Origin: Acetobacteraceae bacterium
GTDB taxonomy: Bacteria; Pseudomonadota; Alphaproteobacteria; Zavarziniales; Zavarziniaceae
Assembly: GCA_947379865.1 (NCBI GenBank)
Contig: CANCOY010000071.1
Location: 1-19,903, forward strand
DNA: 19,903 nt
Direction of reading: 5' to 3'
In this document: one piece after another, positions 7,079-15,497 of the stretch
Position numbering within the stretch: position 1 is the stretch's first letter
Layout of the letters: each line of letters begins with the position of its first letter
The notes under the pieces: model-generated
What the model was told of the DNA's origin: nothing
The model's input: only the letters and a program-made list of their open reading frames with translations
Database searches by the model: none
Translations under genes and position numbers: made by a program

Positions 7079-8728
7079 ATGAAGTTTCCGGCACTGCGCT
7101 ATGAGGCTGAAGCCTTCCAGCTTGGCAAAGAGCGGATCATGGGGCGGCAGTCGGCAGGCGACGCCTTTCTGCGCGCCATCGCCATGGTGGCGGGGGATGA
7201 TGTTGTTCATGGCTATGGCCCCAACCCGGCCAGCCTTGCAAGTTTCACCGAAAGCCTGGGCCGGCACGCTGCTGGTATCAGGGCTGACTGGGTGCAGATT
7301 TCCGATATGGCCCGGCTGGCGCAGATCGGCGGTGTTCACTTTCCCGATCCCTCCCTTGGCCAGGCGGCCCGCGCCCGACTGGCGGCAGGGCCTGCTGCCT
7401 ATTCGATTACTGGCATAACCCATACGATTTCATCCCAGAATGCCATGGGGATGCTGGCGGATCTGCCAGTGGCGCCGGTCATGCCGTGGGATGCCCTGAT
7501 CTGTACCTCGGGTGCGGTAAAGTCATCTACCGTCAGAATTCTGGAGGCGCAGGAAGAGTATCTGTCCTGGCGCATGGGCCTGCATGCACCGCCGCCGCGA
7601 CCGGCCCTGCCGGTGATCCCCCTTGGTGTTCATGGGACGGATTTTGTATTCTCGGCACAGGAACGCGCGGCGGCGCGCAGCGGCCTTGGTCTTGGCGCAC
7701 AGGAGACGGCGTTCCTGTTTCTCGGCCGCCTCAGCTTTCATGCCAAGGCGCATCCCTTTGCCATGTATGTGGCGCTGGAAGCAGTGGCAAGGAAAACTGG
7801 CCAGCCGATCGTGCTCATCCAGTGCGGCTGGTTCGCCAACACGTTCATTGAGGATGCCTTCAAGCAGGGCGCAGCCACCTGGGCGCCGTCTGTGCGCCAT
7901 GTCTGGCTCGATGGCCGCAAGGCTGATCTTCGGGCCAGCGCCTGGGCTGCGTCAGATGTCTTTCTGTCGCTGCCGGACAATATCCAGGAAACCTTTGGCC
8001 TGACGCCGCTAGAGGCCATGGCGGCAGGCCTGCCGGTGATCGTGACTGACTGGGATGGTTATCGCGAGACCGTGCCCGATGGCGAGGTTGGCTTTCGCAT
8101 TCCAACGACGGCACCCCAATCCCCTGTGGGCGATGATTATGCCGTTCACCACGCAGTGGGCACCCAGACCTATGACCAGTACATCGGGCTTGCGGCAAGC
8201 CATATCTCGGTTGATCTGGCTGCGCTGGAAGAGGCCGTAACCCGTCTGGTTCTGGACGAGGGCCTGCGCCATTCCCTTGGCGCCGCCGGCAGACGGGTGG
8301 TGGCAAGTCGCTTTGACTGGTCAGTGGTCATCAGATCCTATCATGACCTCTGGGTAGAGCTGGCGGCCATGCGCCATGCCGCGGGCGTGGCCCTTGGCGC
8401 AGGCGCTCCGCGTACTGCGGCTGATCGTCTTGGGCCCTTTGACCTGTTCGCCAACTATCCCACCACCCACCTGGGTGAGGCGACGGCGCTATACCTGCGC
8501 CCGTCCGGCCCCGATCTCGCCAGGGTCCTGGCCGATCCGCTCTTTGCGCTCTCCCGCCTGGACGGGGCTGATGCCCTGCTGGTGGGGCCCCTGCTGAAAG
8601 CCCTTGGCGAACGTCCCGGGATTCAGATGGGTGCGCTTGGCCGTGCCTTGGGTGTTGCCACGGAAAAGGTTGTTTTTATCATCAGTCGACTGATCAAGAT
8701 GGGGATTGTCATGGTGGCAGGAGCATGA
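7079..8728 (+). CDS. GT4-family glycosyltransferase with C-terminal extension
   Basis: 549 residues with a GT-B fold. The C-terminal half of the catalytic region has FLFLGRLSFHAKAHP, then SDVFLSLPDNIQETFGLTPLEAM. This holds the E-x7-E motif (Glu304, Glu312) that marks GT4 retaining enzymes, followed by AAGLPVIVTDWDGYRE. The catalytic part ends near residue 430. The remaining ~110 residues are unusual. Their end (about 508-549) reads as a helix-turn-helix-like segment with LGRALGVATEKVVFIISRL and a possible wing. A GGAG lies about 11 bases before the ATG. The gene starts 63 bases after the previous stop, and its stop overlaps the next start as ATGA, so the two are translationally coupled. Unlike its neighbours it has no TPR. 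It may extend a glycan begun by the GT41 enzymes, but donor and acceptor are unknown. Confidence 0.85.
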   Translation: MKFPALRYEAEAFQLGKERIMGRQSAGDAFLRAIAMVAGDDVVHGYGPNPASLASFTESLGRHAAGIRADWVQISDMARLAQIGGVHFPDPSLGQAARARLAAGPAAYSITGITHTISSQNAMGMLADLPVAPVMPWDALICTSGAVKSSTVRILEAQEEYLSWRMGLHAPPPRPALPVIPLGVHGTDFVFSAQERAAARSGLGLGAQETAFLFLGRLSFHAKAHPFAMYVALEAVARKTGQPIVLIQCGWFANTFIEDAFKQGAATWAPSVRHVWLDGRKADLRASAWAASDVFLSLPDNIQETFGLTPLEAMAAGLPVIVTDWDGYRETVPDGEVGFRIPTTAPQSPVGDDYAVHHAVGTQTYDQYIGLAASHISVDLAALEEAVTRLVLDEGLRHSLGAAGRRVVASRFDWSVVIRSYHDLWVELAAMRHAAGVALGAGAPRTAADRLGPFDLFANYPTTHLGEATALYLRPSGPDLARVLADPLFALSRLDGADALLVGPLLKALGERPGIQMGALGRALGVATEKVVFIISRLIKMGIVMVAGA

Positions 8729-10941
8729 CGCAGACGAGTGCCAACAGTGCCCTCGCCGGGCCGTTCGAGCAGGGCATTGCCCTGCTGGCAGCCAACCGTG
8801 TCGATGATGCGCAGCGTCTTGCGACGGCTTTCCTTGCCGCCAACCCGGAACAGGCGGCGGCCCATATTCTTTTGGGCATGGTGAAGGCGCGGCGGAACGA
8901 CCTGCAGGGCGCCCTTGCTTGCTTTTCCGAAGCCACAATCTATGCGCCTGGCAGCCATGACGGCTGGTTTTATCGTGGCGCCCTTGCAGTGCAAATGCAC
9001 AGGCGGGATGAGGCGCGGGAATGCCTGCGCCGGGCAACCATCCTCAACCCGCGCTCGGCCGAGGCGTGGAGCGTTCTGGGCGACCTTGCCTTTCGTCAGG
9101 AAAACTGGGCTGAGGCAAACACGGCCTTTGCCCGTGCAACCGCCCTGCAGCCCGAGGATCTGCGGCTGCGTAACCGCCATCTTTGCTCCGCCTACAACAT
9201 GCGTGACTTTGCGGCTGCCGAGGTAATTGCAGACGAGGTTCTGGCAAGGCATCCGGATGAGCGGCTGTTCCGGCGATTTCGTGCCCGCATCTTCTCGCGC
9301 ACAGGCCGTATCCCCCAGGCCCTGCCTGAGTACAAGCGCCTGCTTGCCGAGGTACCGGATGACGTGGAGACCCTCAAGGAACTGGGAAACCTTCATCTCT
9401 ACACCCTCGGCGACATGGTTCAGGGCACGGCCTATCTGAGGGACTTCACCCGTTTGCGCCCGGATGATATTGGCGCCCGCAATGATCTGATCTGGGGGAC
9501 GCTGAACACCCGCGAGGGCGACGAGGCGGCCAATATCTCAGCCGCCCATGGCCTTGCCACGACCCTGCTTAACGAGGATCGCAGCCTGCTCGAGGCAGCG
9601 GGCGCCCTGCAGACGACGTTCCTGCGGACCGGTGATTATGCGGCCCTTGAGCAAATGGAACAGCGCACGGGTGGCATGGCAAAGGTGCTGGATCATTGGG
9701 TCCAGACCATGCTGGTGGGGTCACTGCACGGGCAGTTGTCCCGGGTGCGCACGGATGCCGACCGCCGCCTGTTCCTTGCCGCCCACAAGGCCTGGGGCGC
9801 CAAGGTAACGCGGCAGGCAGCAGCCCTTCCCATCAAGCGTCTGGCCCGCCGCCCGGCGCTGGATCGCCGCATTCGCCTTGGCCTGATGTCGTCTGATCTG
9901 CGTGGCCATGCAGTGGGGCGATTTACCCTTCCGTTGGCGGAGCATTTTGACCGTTCGGGCTTTCACATAACGGCTTACAGCTTCAGCGCCGCCCGGCCAG
10001 ACCAGATGCAGACGCGCTTTGCCGAACTGTTCGATGCCTTCCGCGTGATGCCGGGCCGCGGCAACCGTGACGTCGCCCAGGTCATTGCGGATGACCAGAT
10101 CGATGTGCTGATCGAACTTGGCGGTTCCACCCATCTGAACATGGTTGAGGTTCTGGCCTGGCGCCCGGCGCCGGTGCAGATCAGCTGGCTGGGCTATCCC
10201 CATTCTGCGGGCCTCGCGGAGATCGATCACATCATCGTCGATCCCTATCTGCGGCCAGCCGACGATACGCTGCTTCTGGAGAAGCCCTTGCAACTGGAGG
10301 AAAGCTGGGTTGCCTGCACGGCGCCAGGTTTTGATGATGTGCCAATTGAGGGCGGCCTGCCATCAGACCGTAACGGTTACATCACCTTTGGCACCATGAA
10401 CAACCCGGTCAAATACTCGGCCGCCCTGATTGCCCGCTGGGCACAGGCCATGAAGGGTGTGCCGGGTTCCCGCTTCCTGTTCGTACGGCCAGAGGGCGGC
10501 TCGGCGATTTTCCGGGGCAACATCCAGCAAGAGTTCGCCCGCCATGGCATCGAGCCGGAGCGTATCCTGTTCGAGCCGGTGCGTGGCGCCCATATGCCCC
10601 ATTACAACCGCATCGACATCGCCCTCGACACCGGCCCCCAGACCGGCGGGACCACGACCTGTGACGCCCTGTGGATGGGCGTACCAACGGTCAGTCTTGT
10701 CGGCCCTGGCATGTTCGAGCGCCTGTCCTATTCGAATCTCTCCAATGCCGGACTTGGCGATCTGTGTGCGTTTACGGACGAATCCTTTGCCACCATCGCC
10801 GCAACCCTTGCCGACGACCGCACCCGCCTGAGGGAGATCAGGAAGGGCCTTGTCCGCCAGCCCCAGGCCCTGCCCTTGGGCAATGGCGAGCGCTGGGTGC
10901 GCAACCTCGAGGTGGCACTGCGGGGGCTTATGGCTCCCTGA
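8725..10941 (+). CDS. Second TPR protein with GT41 (SPINDLY-like) domain
   Basis: 738 residues. TPR-like helices fill ~10-270, a helical linker runs to ~380, and a GT41 domain runs from ~385 to the end. Seen: GLMSSDLRGHAVG (His395), IDVLIELGGSTHLNMVEVLA, RPAPVQISWLGYPHSAGL, TMNNPVKYS (Lys563), IDIALDTGPQTGG and TTTCDALWMGVP (Asp647). The GGTTTCDALWMG form is a known bacterial variant of the GHTT motif. Its TPR part is not closely similar to those of the two upstream TPR enzymes, so it probably binds a different acceptor or a different face of it. AGGAG sits 5-6 bases before the ATG and the start overlaps the preceding stop as ATGA. The 3' end overlaps the convergent HlyD-like gene by 14 bases. 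It is probably cytoplasmic. Confidence 0.9.
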   Translation: MTQTSANSALAGPFEQGIALLAANRVDDAQRLATAFLAANPEQAAAHILLGMVKARRNDLQGALACFSEATIYAPGSHDGWFYRGALAVQMHRRDEARECLRRATILNPRSAEAWSVLGDLAFRQENWAEANTAFARATALQPEDLRLRNRHLCSAYNMRDFAAAEVIADEVLARHPDERLFRRFRARIFSRTGRIPQALPEYKRLLAEVPDDVETLKELGNLHLYTLGDMVQGTAYLRDFTRLRPDDIGARNDLIWGTLNTREGDEAANISAAHGLATTLLNEDRSLLEAAGALQTTFLRTGDYAALEQMEQRTGGMAKVLDHWVQTMLVGSLHGQLSRVRTDADRRLFLAAHKAWGAKVTRQAAALPIKRLARRPALDRRIRLGLMSSDLRGHAVGRFTLPLAEHFDRSGFHITAYSFSAARPDQMQTRFAELFDAFRVMPGRGNRDVAQVIADDQIDVLIELGGSTHLNMVEVLAWRPAPVQISWLGYPHSAGLAEIDHIIVDPYLRPADDTLLLEKPLQLEESWVACTAPGFDDVPIEGGLPSDRNGYITFGTMNNPVKYSAALIARWAQAMKGVPGSRFLFVRPEGGSAIFRGNIQQEFARHGIEPERILFEPVRGAHMPHYNRIDIALDTGPQTGGTTTCDALWMGVPTVSLVGPGMFERLSYSNLSNAGLGDLCAFTDESFATIAATLADDRTRLREIRKGLVRQPQALPLGNGERWVRNLEVALRGLMAP

Positions 10942-12376
10942 TGCTTTCGCCAAACCCCTTCAGCACGGGATAGAGAAAATAGGAGATGGCGCTGCGGCGG
11001 CCGACCTTGATTTCCCCCTGCACGGTCATGCCGGGGATCAGGGATGCGCCGGGTGGCAGATTTTCAAGGTGCGTGGTGGCAATCTCGATATAGGCGCGGT
11101 GCGTGGCCATGCGTGTTGGATTGCTGGGGGGAATATTGCCATTGGCGTCTGGCGACAACCGACCCTCATTGGCGCGGGACGACTGCTGGGTGATGCTGCG
11201 CAGTGTGCCCTCCAGCATACCATGACGCTGATAGGGAAAGGCGTCGATCTTGATCTTTACCGGGTCGCCGTCCTTGGCATAGCCGATGTCGGCAGAAGCA
11301 ATCTCGACTTCTGCAATCAGTCGGCTCCCGGAACGAACCAGAGAGATCAGCGGCTCTGCCTCGCGGGCGATGGCCCCGTCCGAGCGGGTGGAGACGCTCA
11401 GCACAATTGCATCGGCCGGTGCCCGCATCTCAACCAGCGCATGCAGGCGGTTTGCCTTGATCAGGCTCTCGTCCACCCTTGCTGCTTCATTACGTGCCTT
11501 GGACAGTTCATCAAGAATGTCGCTGCGCCATTGCTCGACAAAGGCATCGCGCTCGCCCTGCCGGGCCGACAGGGCAAAGCGCGTTTCGCCAGCGCGATCA
11601 TCGGCATTTTGCAGGTCGCGGCTGGCGCGGGCCACCAGATTCTGGGCATCCAGCAGGTTCAGGCGCGAGCCTGTCTGGCTCTTCACCAATTCCTGTCGCA
11701 TGCCCTCCAGGTCGCGGGCAATCTGCAACTGGCGCGTCAGGCTGGTGTGGTCGTTGATCGCTGATTGCAGGGTGGCTTCCAACTTGTGGATATCATCGGC
11801 GAAGGCCCGCAGGCGGGCGGCATAGTTGCTTTGCCGGGCGCGGAAGAGGCTTTCCTGCAGGGTCTGTTCCGGGTCCTGAGGGTTTGACACGGAAAAGGTC
11901 TCACCCGCGCGCTCGGCCTCGAGCCGGCCAATACGGGCCAGCAGGGCGCGCTGCTGGGCGCCATATTGCGAGACATCCGCCTCGGTAAACGTTGGGTCAA
12001 GGGTGGCCAGCAGATCGCCCTGGCGCACCTGCTGGCCGGGTTTGACATCCACATGCCGAATGATGGAACGCTCAAGGGGCTGCATGACGATGGGTGGATC
12101 AGAGGTGGCAAGTTCGCCCGTACCCGTCACAACGATGTCGACATCACAGACTGAGGCGATAACCACAAGGGAGATTACAAAGGCTGCGACCAAAGGAACG
12201 GCGCGGCGCAGATGGGGGGGCGGTGATGCCTCGATGATGCGTTCCAGTTCGGGCAGGAAGTCGAGTGCCGCATCGGGCACCGCACTTCCGGCGCCGTCCA
12301 GCCAGCCGAGGACCCGGGCCTGTACCTTGCGCAAGGGGGCGCCCACCCGTTGCATAATCATGGCGGACGACATCAT
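10928..12376 (-). CDS. Type I secretion membrane fusion protein (HlyD family)
   Basis: 482 residues. A short cytoplasmic N-terminus is followed by one transmembrane segment (~59-77, AVPLVAAFVISLVVIAS). Next comes a lipoyl/biotinyl-like half motif (HVDVKPGQQVRQGDLLATLD), a long alpha-helical coiled-coil hairpin (~130-310) and a second half motif starting MRAPADAIVL. The C-terminal beta domain has PVKIKIDAFPYQRHG and a final LIPGMTVQGEIKVGRRSAISYFLYPV. This is the classic HlyD/PrtE plan. It bridges the inner-membrane ABC transporter and a TolC-like outer-membrane channel, which is not in this window. The start overlaps the transporter stop (12373-12375) as ATGA, so the pair is translationally coupled. 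An alternative start is the next ATG codon. Its likely cargo includes the RTX protein at 1-1200. Confidence 0.95.
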   Translation of the reverse strand: MMSSAMIMQRVGAPLRKVQARVLGWLDGAGSAVPDAALDFLPELERIIEASPPPHLRRAVPLVAAFVISLVVIASVCDVDIVVTGTGELATSDPPIVMQPLERSIIRHVDVKPGQQVRQGDLLATLDPTFTEADVSQYGAQQRALLARIGRLEAERAGETFSVSNPQDPEQTLQESLFRARQSNYAARLRAFADDIHKLEATLQSAINDHTSLTRQLQIARDLEGMRQELVKSQTGSRLNLLDAQNLVARASRDLQNADDRAGETRFALSARQGERDAFVEQWRSDILDELSKARNEAARVDESLIKANRLHALVEMRAPADAIVLSVSTRSDGAIAREAEPLISLVRSGSRLIAEVEIASADIGYAKDGDPVKIKIDAFPYQRHGMLEGTLRSITQQSSRANEGRLSPDANGNIPPSNPTRMATHRAYIEIATTHLENLPPGASLIPGMTVQGEIKVGRRSAISYFLYPVLKGFGESIREP

Positions 12377-14526
12377 GCCATGTGCCTTGTCTGCTGCTGC
12401 CAGAGGCGCTGATAGGGTGCACAGCGGGCCAACAGGGTTTCGTGGGGGGCGAAGTCCATGACCTTGCCCTGCTCCAGCATCAGAATGGCATCGGCTCTGA
12501 CAAGGGATGACAAGCGGTGGGAGACGATGACCATCGTGCGACCCATGGTGATATCCTCCATGTTCGTCTCGATGATGGCCTCTGTTTCGGGGTCGAGGGC
12601 GCTGGTGGCCTCGTCGAAGATAAGCATGGGTGGACGGGCCATCAGCGCGCGCGCAATGGCCAGGCGCTGGCGCTGACCGCCGGAGAAATTGGCGCCATTC
12701 TCTTCAATCAGGGTGTCGAGGGCCTGCGGCAGGCGTTCGATGAACTCCATGGCGCCTGCCTTGCGTGCTGCGGCAATGATCTCTTCCGGTGTTGCCGTGG
12801 GGCGGGTGGCGGCAATGTTTTCCCCCACGGTGCCGCGGAACAGGAAGTTTTCCTGCAGCACCACGCCAATGTTGCGGCGCAGGTGGGTGGGCTCGATCTG
12901 GCGCAGGTCGATGCCATCAAGATGGATCAGCCCCTGGCTGGGGACCTGGATGCTCTGGATCAGGCGGGTAAGGGTCGTCTTGCCCGATCCCGAGCGCCCA
13001 ACCACGCCAATCACCTGGCCCGGTTCGACCGTGAAACTCACCCGGTCAAGGGCTGGGACCGCACTGCCCGGATAAGTGAAGCTGACATTGTCAAACTCCA
13101 GCCGGCCTTTGACCGGTGGCTTGATCATGCGCAGGCCCGGGGGTCGTTCCGGGGGGTGGTTCATGATGTTGCCCAGCATGGCCACGGACATGGCCGCTTC
13201 CTGGTATTCATTGATCAGGCCGACGATCTGGACGAGGGGCCCGGTGACCCGCCCTGCCAGCATGTTGAAGGCGACAAGCGCGCCGATGCTCAGCGAACCA
13301 TCGAACACGCTCATGGCGCCATAGCCGATGATTGCGACCTGCATAAGCTTTGAAATGGCATCGGTTACGACATGGGCATTGGCCGAGAGCCGCGAGACGC
13401 TGGCGTTCATCTGCACTGACTGGGCCAGCTTTCGGTCCCAGGATTTTTTCTGTTCCACTTCCAGGGCAAGGGATTTGACCGTGCGCATGCCGTGGACCAC
13501 CTCCACCAGATGCGCCTGCCGAATGCCCTCTGCCTCATAAAGCCGTTTCAAGCGGTCGCGAAAGATCGGCACAAGGAAACCGATGACCAGCGCGATGAGC
13601 GAGGAAAATCCAAGCACCAGCAGGGTCAGTCGGCCGCTGTAGAGGGTCAGGATCACGAGGAGAGCTGGCAGGGCAGCGGCATCCAGCATGGTCTGGAAAA
13701 GGCGCCCGGTCAGGAACTGGCGGATTTTCTCAGTCTGCTGCAGGTGCTTGGTCAGCACCCCCGCCGTGGTCGCCTCGAAGAAGGTCATGGGTAGGGAGAG
13801 AAGATGGGCAAAGGTGCGCGAGACAAGGCGGGCATCGATCCGGTTGGTTGCAAAGATCATCAGATGCTGACGCAGGAAGCTGAACATCGCCTCGAACATA
13901 ATGCAGACGGCAAAGGCCAGGATGACCACGAACAGCGTTTGCATGCTCTGATGCGGCACCACCTTGTCGATGACAATCTGGAACAGCAGCGGCGTGCCGA
14001 ACGAGACCACATGAATGAGCAGGGCCGCGATGATCACATCCCGCAGGCGGCTGCCCTGGCGCAGGATCTCGGGAATGAACCAGCGCAGGCCAAAGGGCTG
14101 GTTTTCATCATCCAGGCGATATTTGCGGCCAATCAGGATGATGTCGCCTGACCAGGCGTCACAGAACTGCTCCTCCGACAGGGCGACAAGGCCCTTGTCC
14201 TCCATGAGGGGGTCCAGAACCATCAGACGCGGTGCCTCGGGCGTGTCGCCGGGCACGAAACCTGCCACCACCACCGCATTGCCATTGCGCAGCCAGGCCA
14301 CGGCGGGAAAGATTCTTGCCAGTGCCTTGAGGCCGGCCCAGTCGCCGGGGGTGGTAATTTTTGCAGTCAGGCCTATGGCCATGGCCGCCCGCACCAGCGC
14401 CTTCGGATCGGCCGTGGCCCCGAGAGCGGCGGTGACATCATCCACCCGAACCTCAACCCCATGATGCTGACCGAGCAGGACCAGGCAGCGGCACGCAGGG
14501 TGGGGCAAGGTGATCTGCATGTTCAT
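12373..14526 (-). CDS. Type I secretion ABC transporter with degenerate C39-like domain
   Basis: 717 residues from the ATG at 14526. Residues ~1-125 form a C39-peptidase-like domain that appears inactive. By my alignment the catalytic Cys position is Pro10, the His position is Asn83, and only the Asp (Asp105 in LDP) remains. Such domains bind RTX cargo rather than cleave a leader. Residues ~150-440 form the transmembrane region, beginning DVIIAALLIHVVSFGTPLLF. The nucleotide-binding domain has Walker A GRSGSGKTT (Lys516), signature FSGGQRQR (~614-621), Walker B MLIFDE (Asp638, Glu639) and the H-loop SHR (His670), so it should be active. An upstream in-frame TTG at 14541 adds five unlikely residues; a second ATG at 14520 is also possible. 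It is divergent from the rfbF operon and overlaps the HlyD-like gene by 4 bases. Confidence 0.95.
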   Translation of the reverse strand: MNMQITLPHPACRCLVLLGQHHGVEVRVDDVTAALGATADPKALVRAAMAIGLTAKITTPGDWAGLKALARIFPAVAWLRNGNAVVVAGFVPGDTPEAPRLMVLDPLMEDKGLVALSEEQFCDAWSGDIILIGRKYRLDDENQPFGLRWFIPEILRQGSRLRDVIIAALLIHVVSFGTPLLFQIVIDKVVPHQSMQTLFVVILAFAVCIMFEAMFSFLRQHLMIFATNRIDARLVSRTFAHLLSLPMTFFEATTAGVLTKHLQQTEKIRQFLTGRLFQTMLDAAALPALLVILTLYSGRLTLLVLGFSSLIALVIGFLVPIFRDRLKRLYEAEGIRQAHLVEVVHGMRTVKSLALEVEQKKSWDRKLAQSVQMNASVSRLSANAHVVTDAISKLMQVAIIGYGAMSVFDGSLSIGALVAFNMLAGRVTGPLVQIVGLINEYQEAAMSVAMLGNIMNHPPERPPGLRMIKPPVKGRLEFDNVSFTYPGSAVPALDRVSFTVEPGQVIGVVGRSGSGKTTLTRLIQSIQVPSQGLIHLDGIDLRQIEPTHLRRNIGVVLQENFLFRGTVGENIAATRPTATPEEIIAAARKAGAMEFIERLPQALDTLIEENGANFSGGQRQRLAIARALMARPPMLIFDEATSALDPETEAIIETNMEDITMGRTMVIVSHRLSSLVRADAILMLEQGKVMDFAPHETLLARCAPYQRLWQQQTRHMA

Positions 14527-14726
14527 GACCAGGCATCCCAAACGTCTGCCCCAAAAGCAGGCGGGGTGTAGTTTCTAAATAGTAAAGTCTATCCATAGCT
14601 AGCACGATTTGTTAATTTATGCACCGCGTTCCGTTGCCGTGCCGCGCCCTGTCAGTACTGGTCTGACATGATGCGTTGTCTTGGCATCAAACATCACGGC
14701 TTCAGCGCCGTTACGGCCATGGGTTC
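14527..14726. promoter_or_regulatory. Divergent intergenic region with AT-rich core
   Basis: This 200-base gap lies between the divergent transporter and rfbF starts and must hold promoters for both operons. Bases 14572-14622 are strikingly AT-rich compared with the surroundings and contain the small palindrome CTATCCATAG (14588-14597). On the minus strand, TTAACA (rc of 14611-14616) is followed after 17 bases by ATAGAC, a poor match to a -10 box. I cannot assign a definite promoter or operator on either strand. Confidence 0.45.
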
Positions 14727-15497
14727 ATGAAAGCAGTCATTCTGGCAGGCGGGCGGGGAACGCGGATTGCTGCGGCAAGCGACCTGCGCCCAAAGCCCAT
14801 GGTGGAGATTGGCGGCCAGCCAATGCTCTGGCACATCATGAAGCTCTATGCCCATTTCGGGATCACCGACTTCGTGATTTGCCTTGGCTATAACGGCTTC
14901 ATCATCAAGGAATATTTTGCAAATTACCTGCTGCATGCGGCCGATGTAACCTTCGATCTGGCGAGCGGTGTTGTTGATTTTCATCAAAGGCGGGCCGAAC
15001 CCTGGCGGGTCACGCTGGTGGACACTGGCGAAGACACCATGACCGGGGGGCGCCTGAAGCGGGTGCGGCACTTTCTGGGCGAGGAGACCTTTTGCCTTAC
15101 CTATGGCGATGGTCTTGCAGACCTCGACATCGGGGCGACACTTTCCTTTCACCGCACCCATGGTCGGGCCGCGTCTCTCACGGCGGTACGGCCCCCGTCC
15201 CGGTTTGGCGCCTTGACCCTTGAGGGCGAAGTGGTGCGTGCCTTCACCGAGAAACCGCTTGTGGAACAGGGCTGGATCAATGGGGGTTTTTTCGTGCTGG
15301 AGCCCTCGGTGATAGACCTGGTCCAGGGCGATGGCACCGTATGGGAAGGCGAGCCGCTGGAGACATTGGCCCGCACCGGCCAGTTGCACGCCTTCACCCA
15401 CGAGGGCTTCTGGCAGCCCATGGACACGCCGCGAGAGCGCGATCTGCTCGACCAGCTGTGGTCCGCTGGCAAGGCGCCGTGGAAATTGTGGTCGTGA
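14727..15497 (+). CDS. rfbF: Glucose-1-phosphate cytidylyltransferase
   Basis: 256 residues, matching the family length of about 257. It converts CTP and glucose-1-phosphate to CDP-glucose, the first step of CDP-deoxysugar synthesis. Seen: MKAVILAGGRGTRIAAAS, the nucleotidyltransferase loop; RPKPMVEIGGQPMLWHIM, characteristic of this cytidylyltransferase group; LTYGDGLADLD, with the metal-binding aspartate region; and EKPLVEQGWINGGFFVLEP. The start at 14727 puts the signature loop at the N-terminus. An in-frame start at 14676 would add 17 residues with no family match. The stop overlaps the next start as GTGA. The presence of rfbG immediately downstream confirms the CDP rather than dTDP branch. 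Confidence 0.95.
   Translation: MKAVILAGGRGTRIAAASDLRPKPMVEIGGQPMLWHIMKLYAHFGITDFVICLGYNGFIIKEYFANYLLHAADVTFDLASGVVDFHQRRAEPWRVTLVDTGEDTMTGGRLKRVRHFLGEETFCLTYGDGLADLDIGATLSFHRTHGRAASLTAVRPPSRFGALTLEGEVVRAFTEKPLVEQGWINGGFFVLEPSVIDLVQGDGTVWEGEPLETLARTGQLHAFTHEGFWQPMDTPRERDLLDQLWSAGKAPWKLWS

Noticed and set aside
14526..14541. TTG at 14541 as the transporter start
   Set aside because: The ATG at 14526 lies five codons inside and fits the family N-terminus better. The extra residues add nothing.
14676..14726. Longer N-terminus for rfbF
   Set aside because: The nucleotidyltransferase signature in this family starts at the first Met of MKAVILAGG. The 17 upstream residues have no family match.
15341..15493. 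Longer N-terminus for rfbG overlapping rfbF by about 150 bases
   Set aside because: This is the out-of-frame reading of rfbF. The GTG at 15494 gives normal length and a 4-base overlap.
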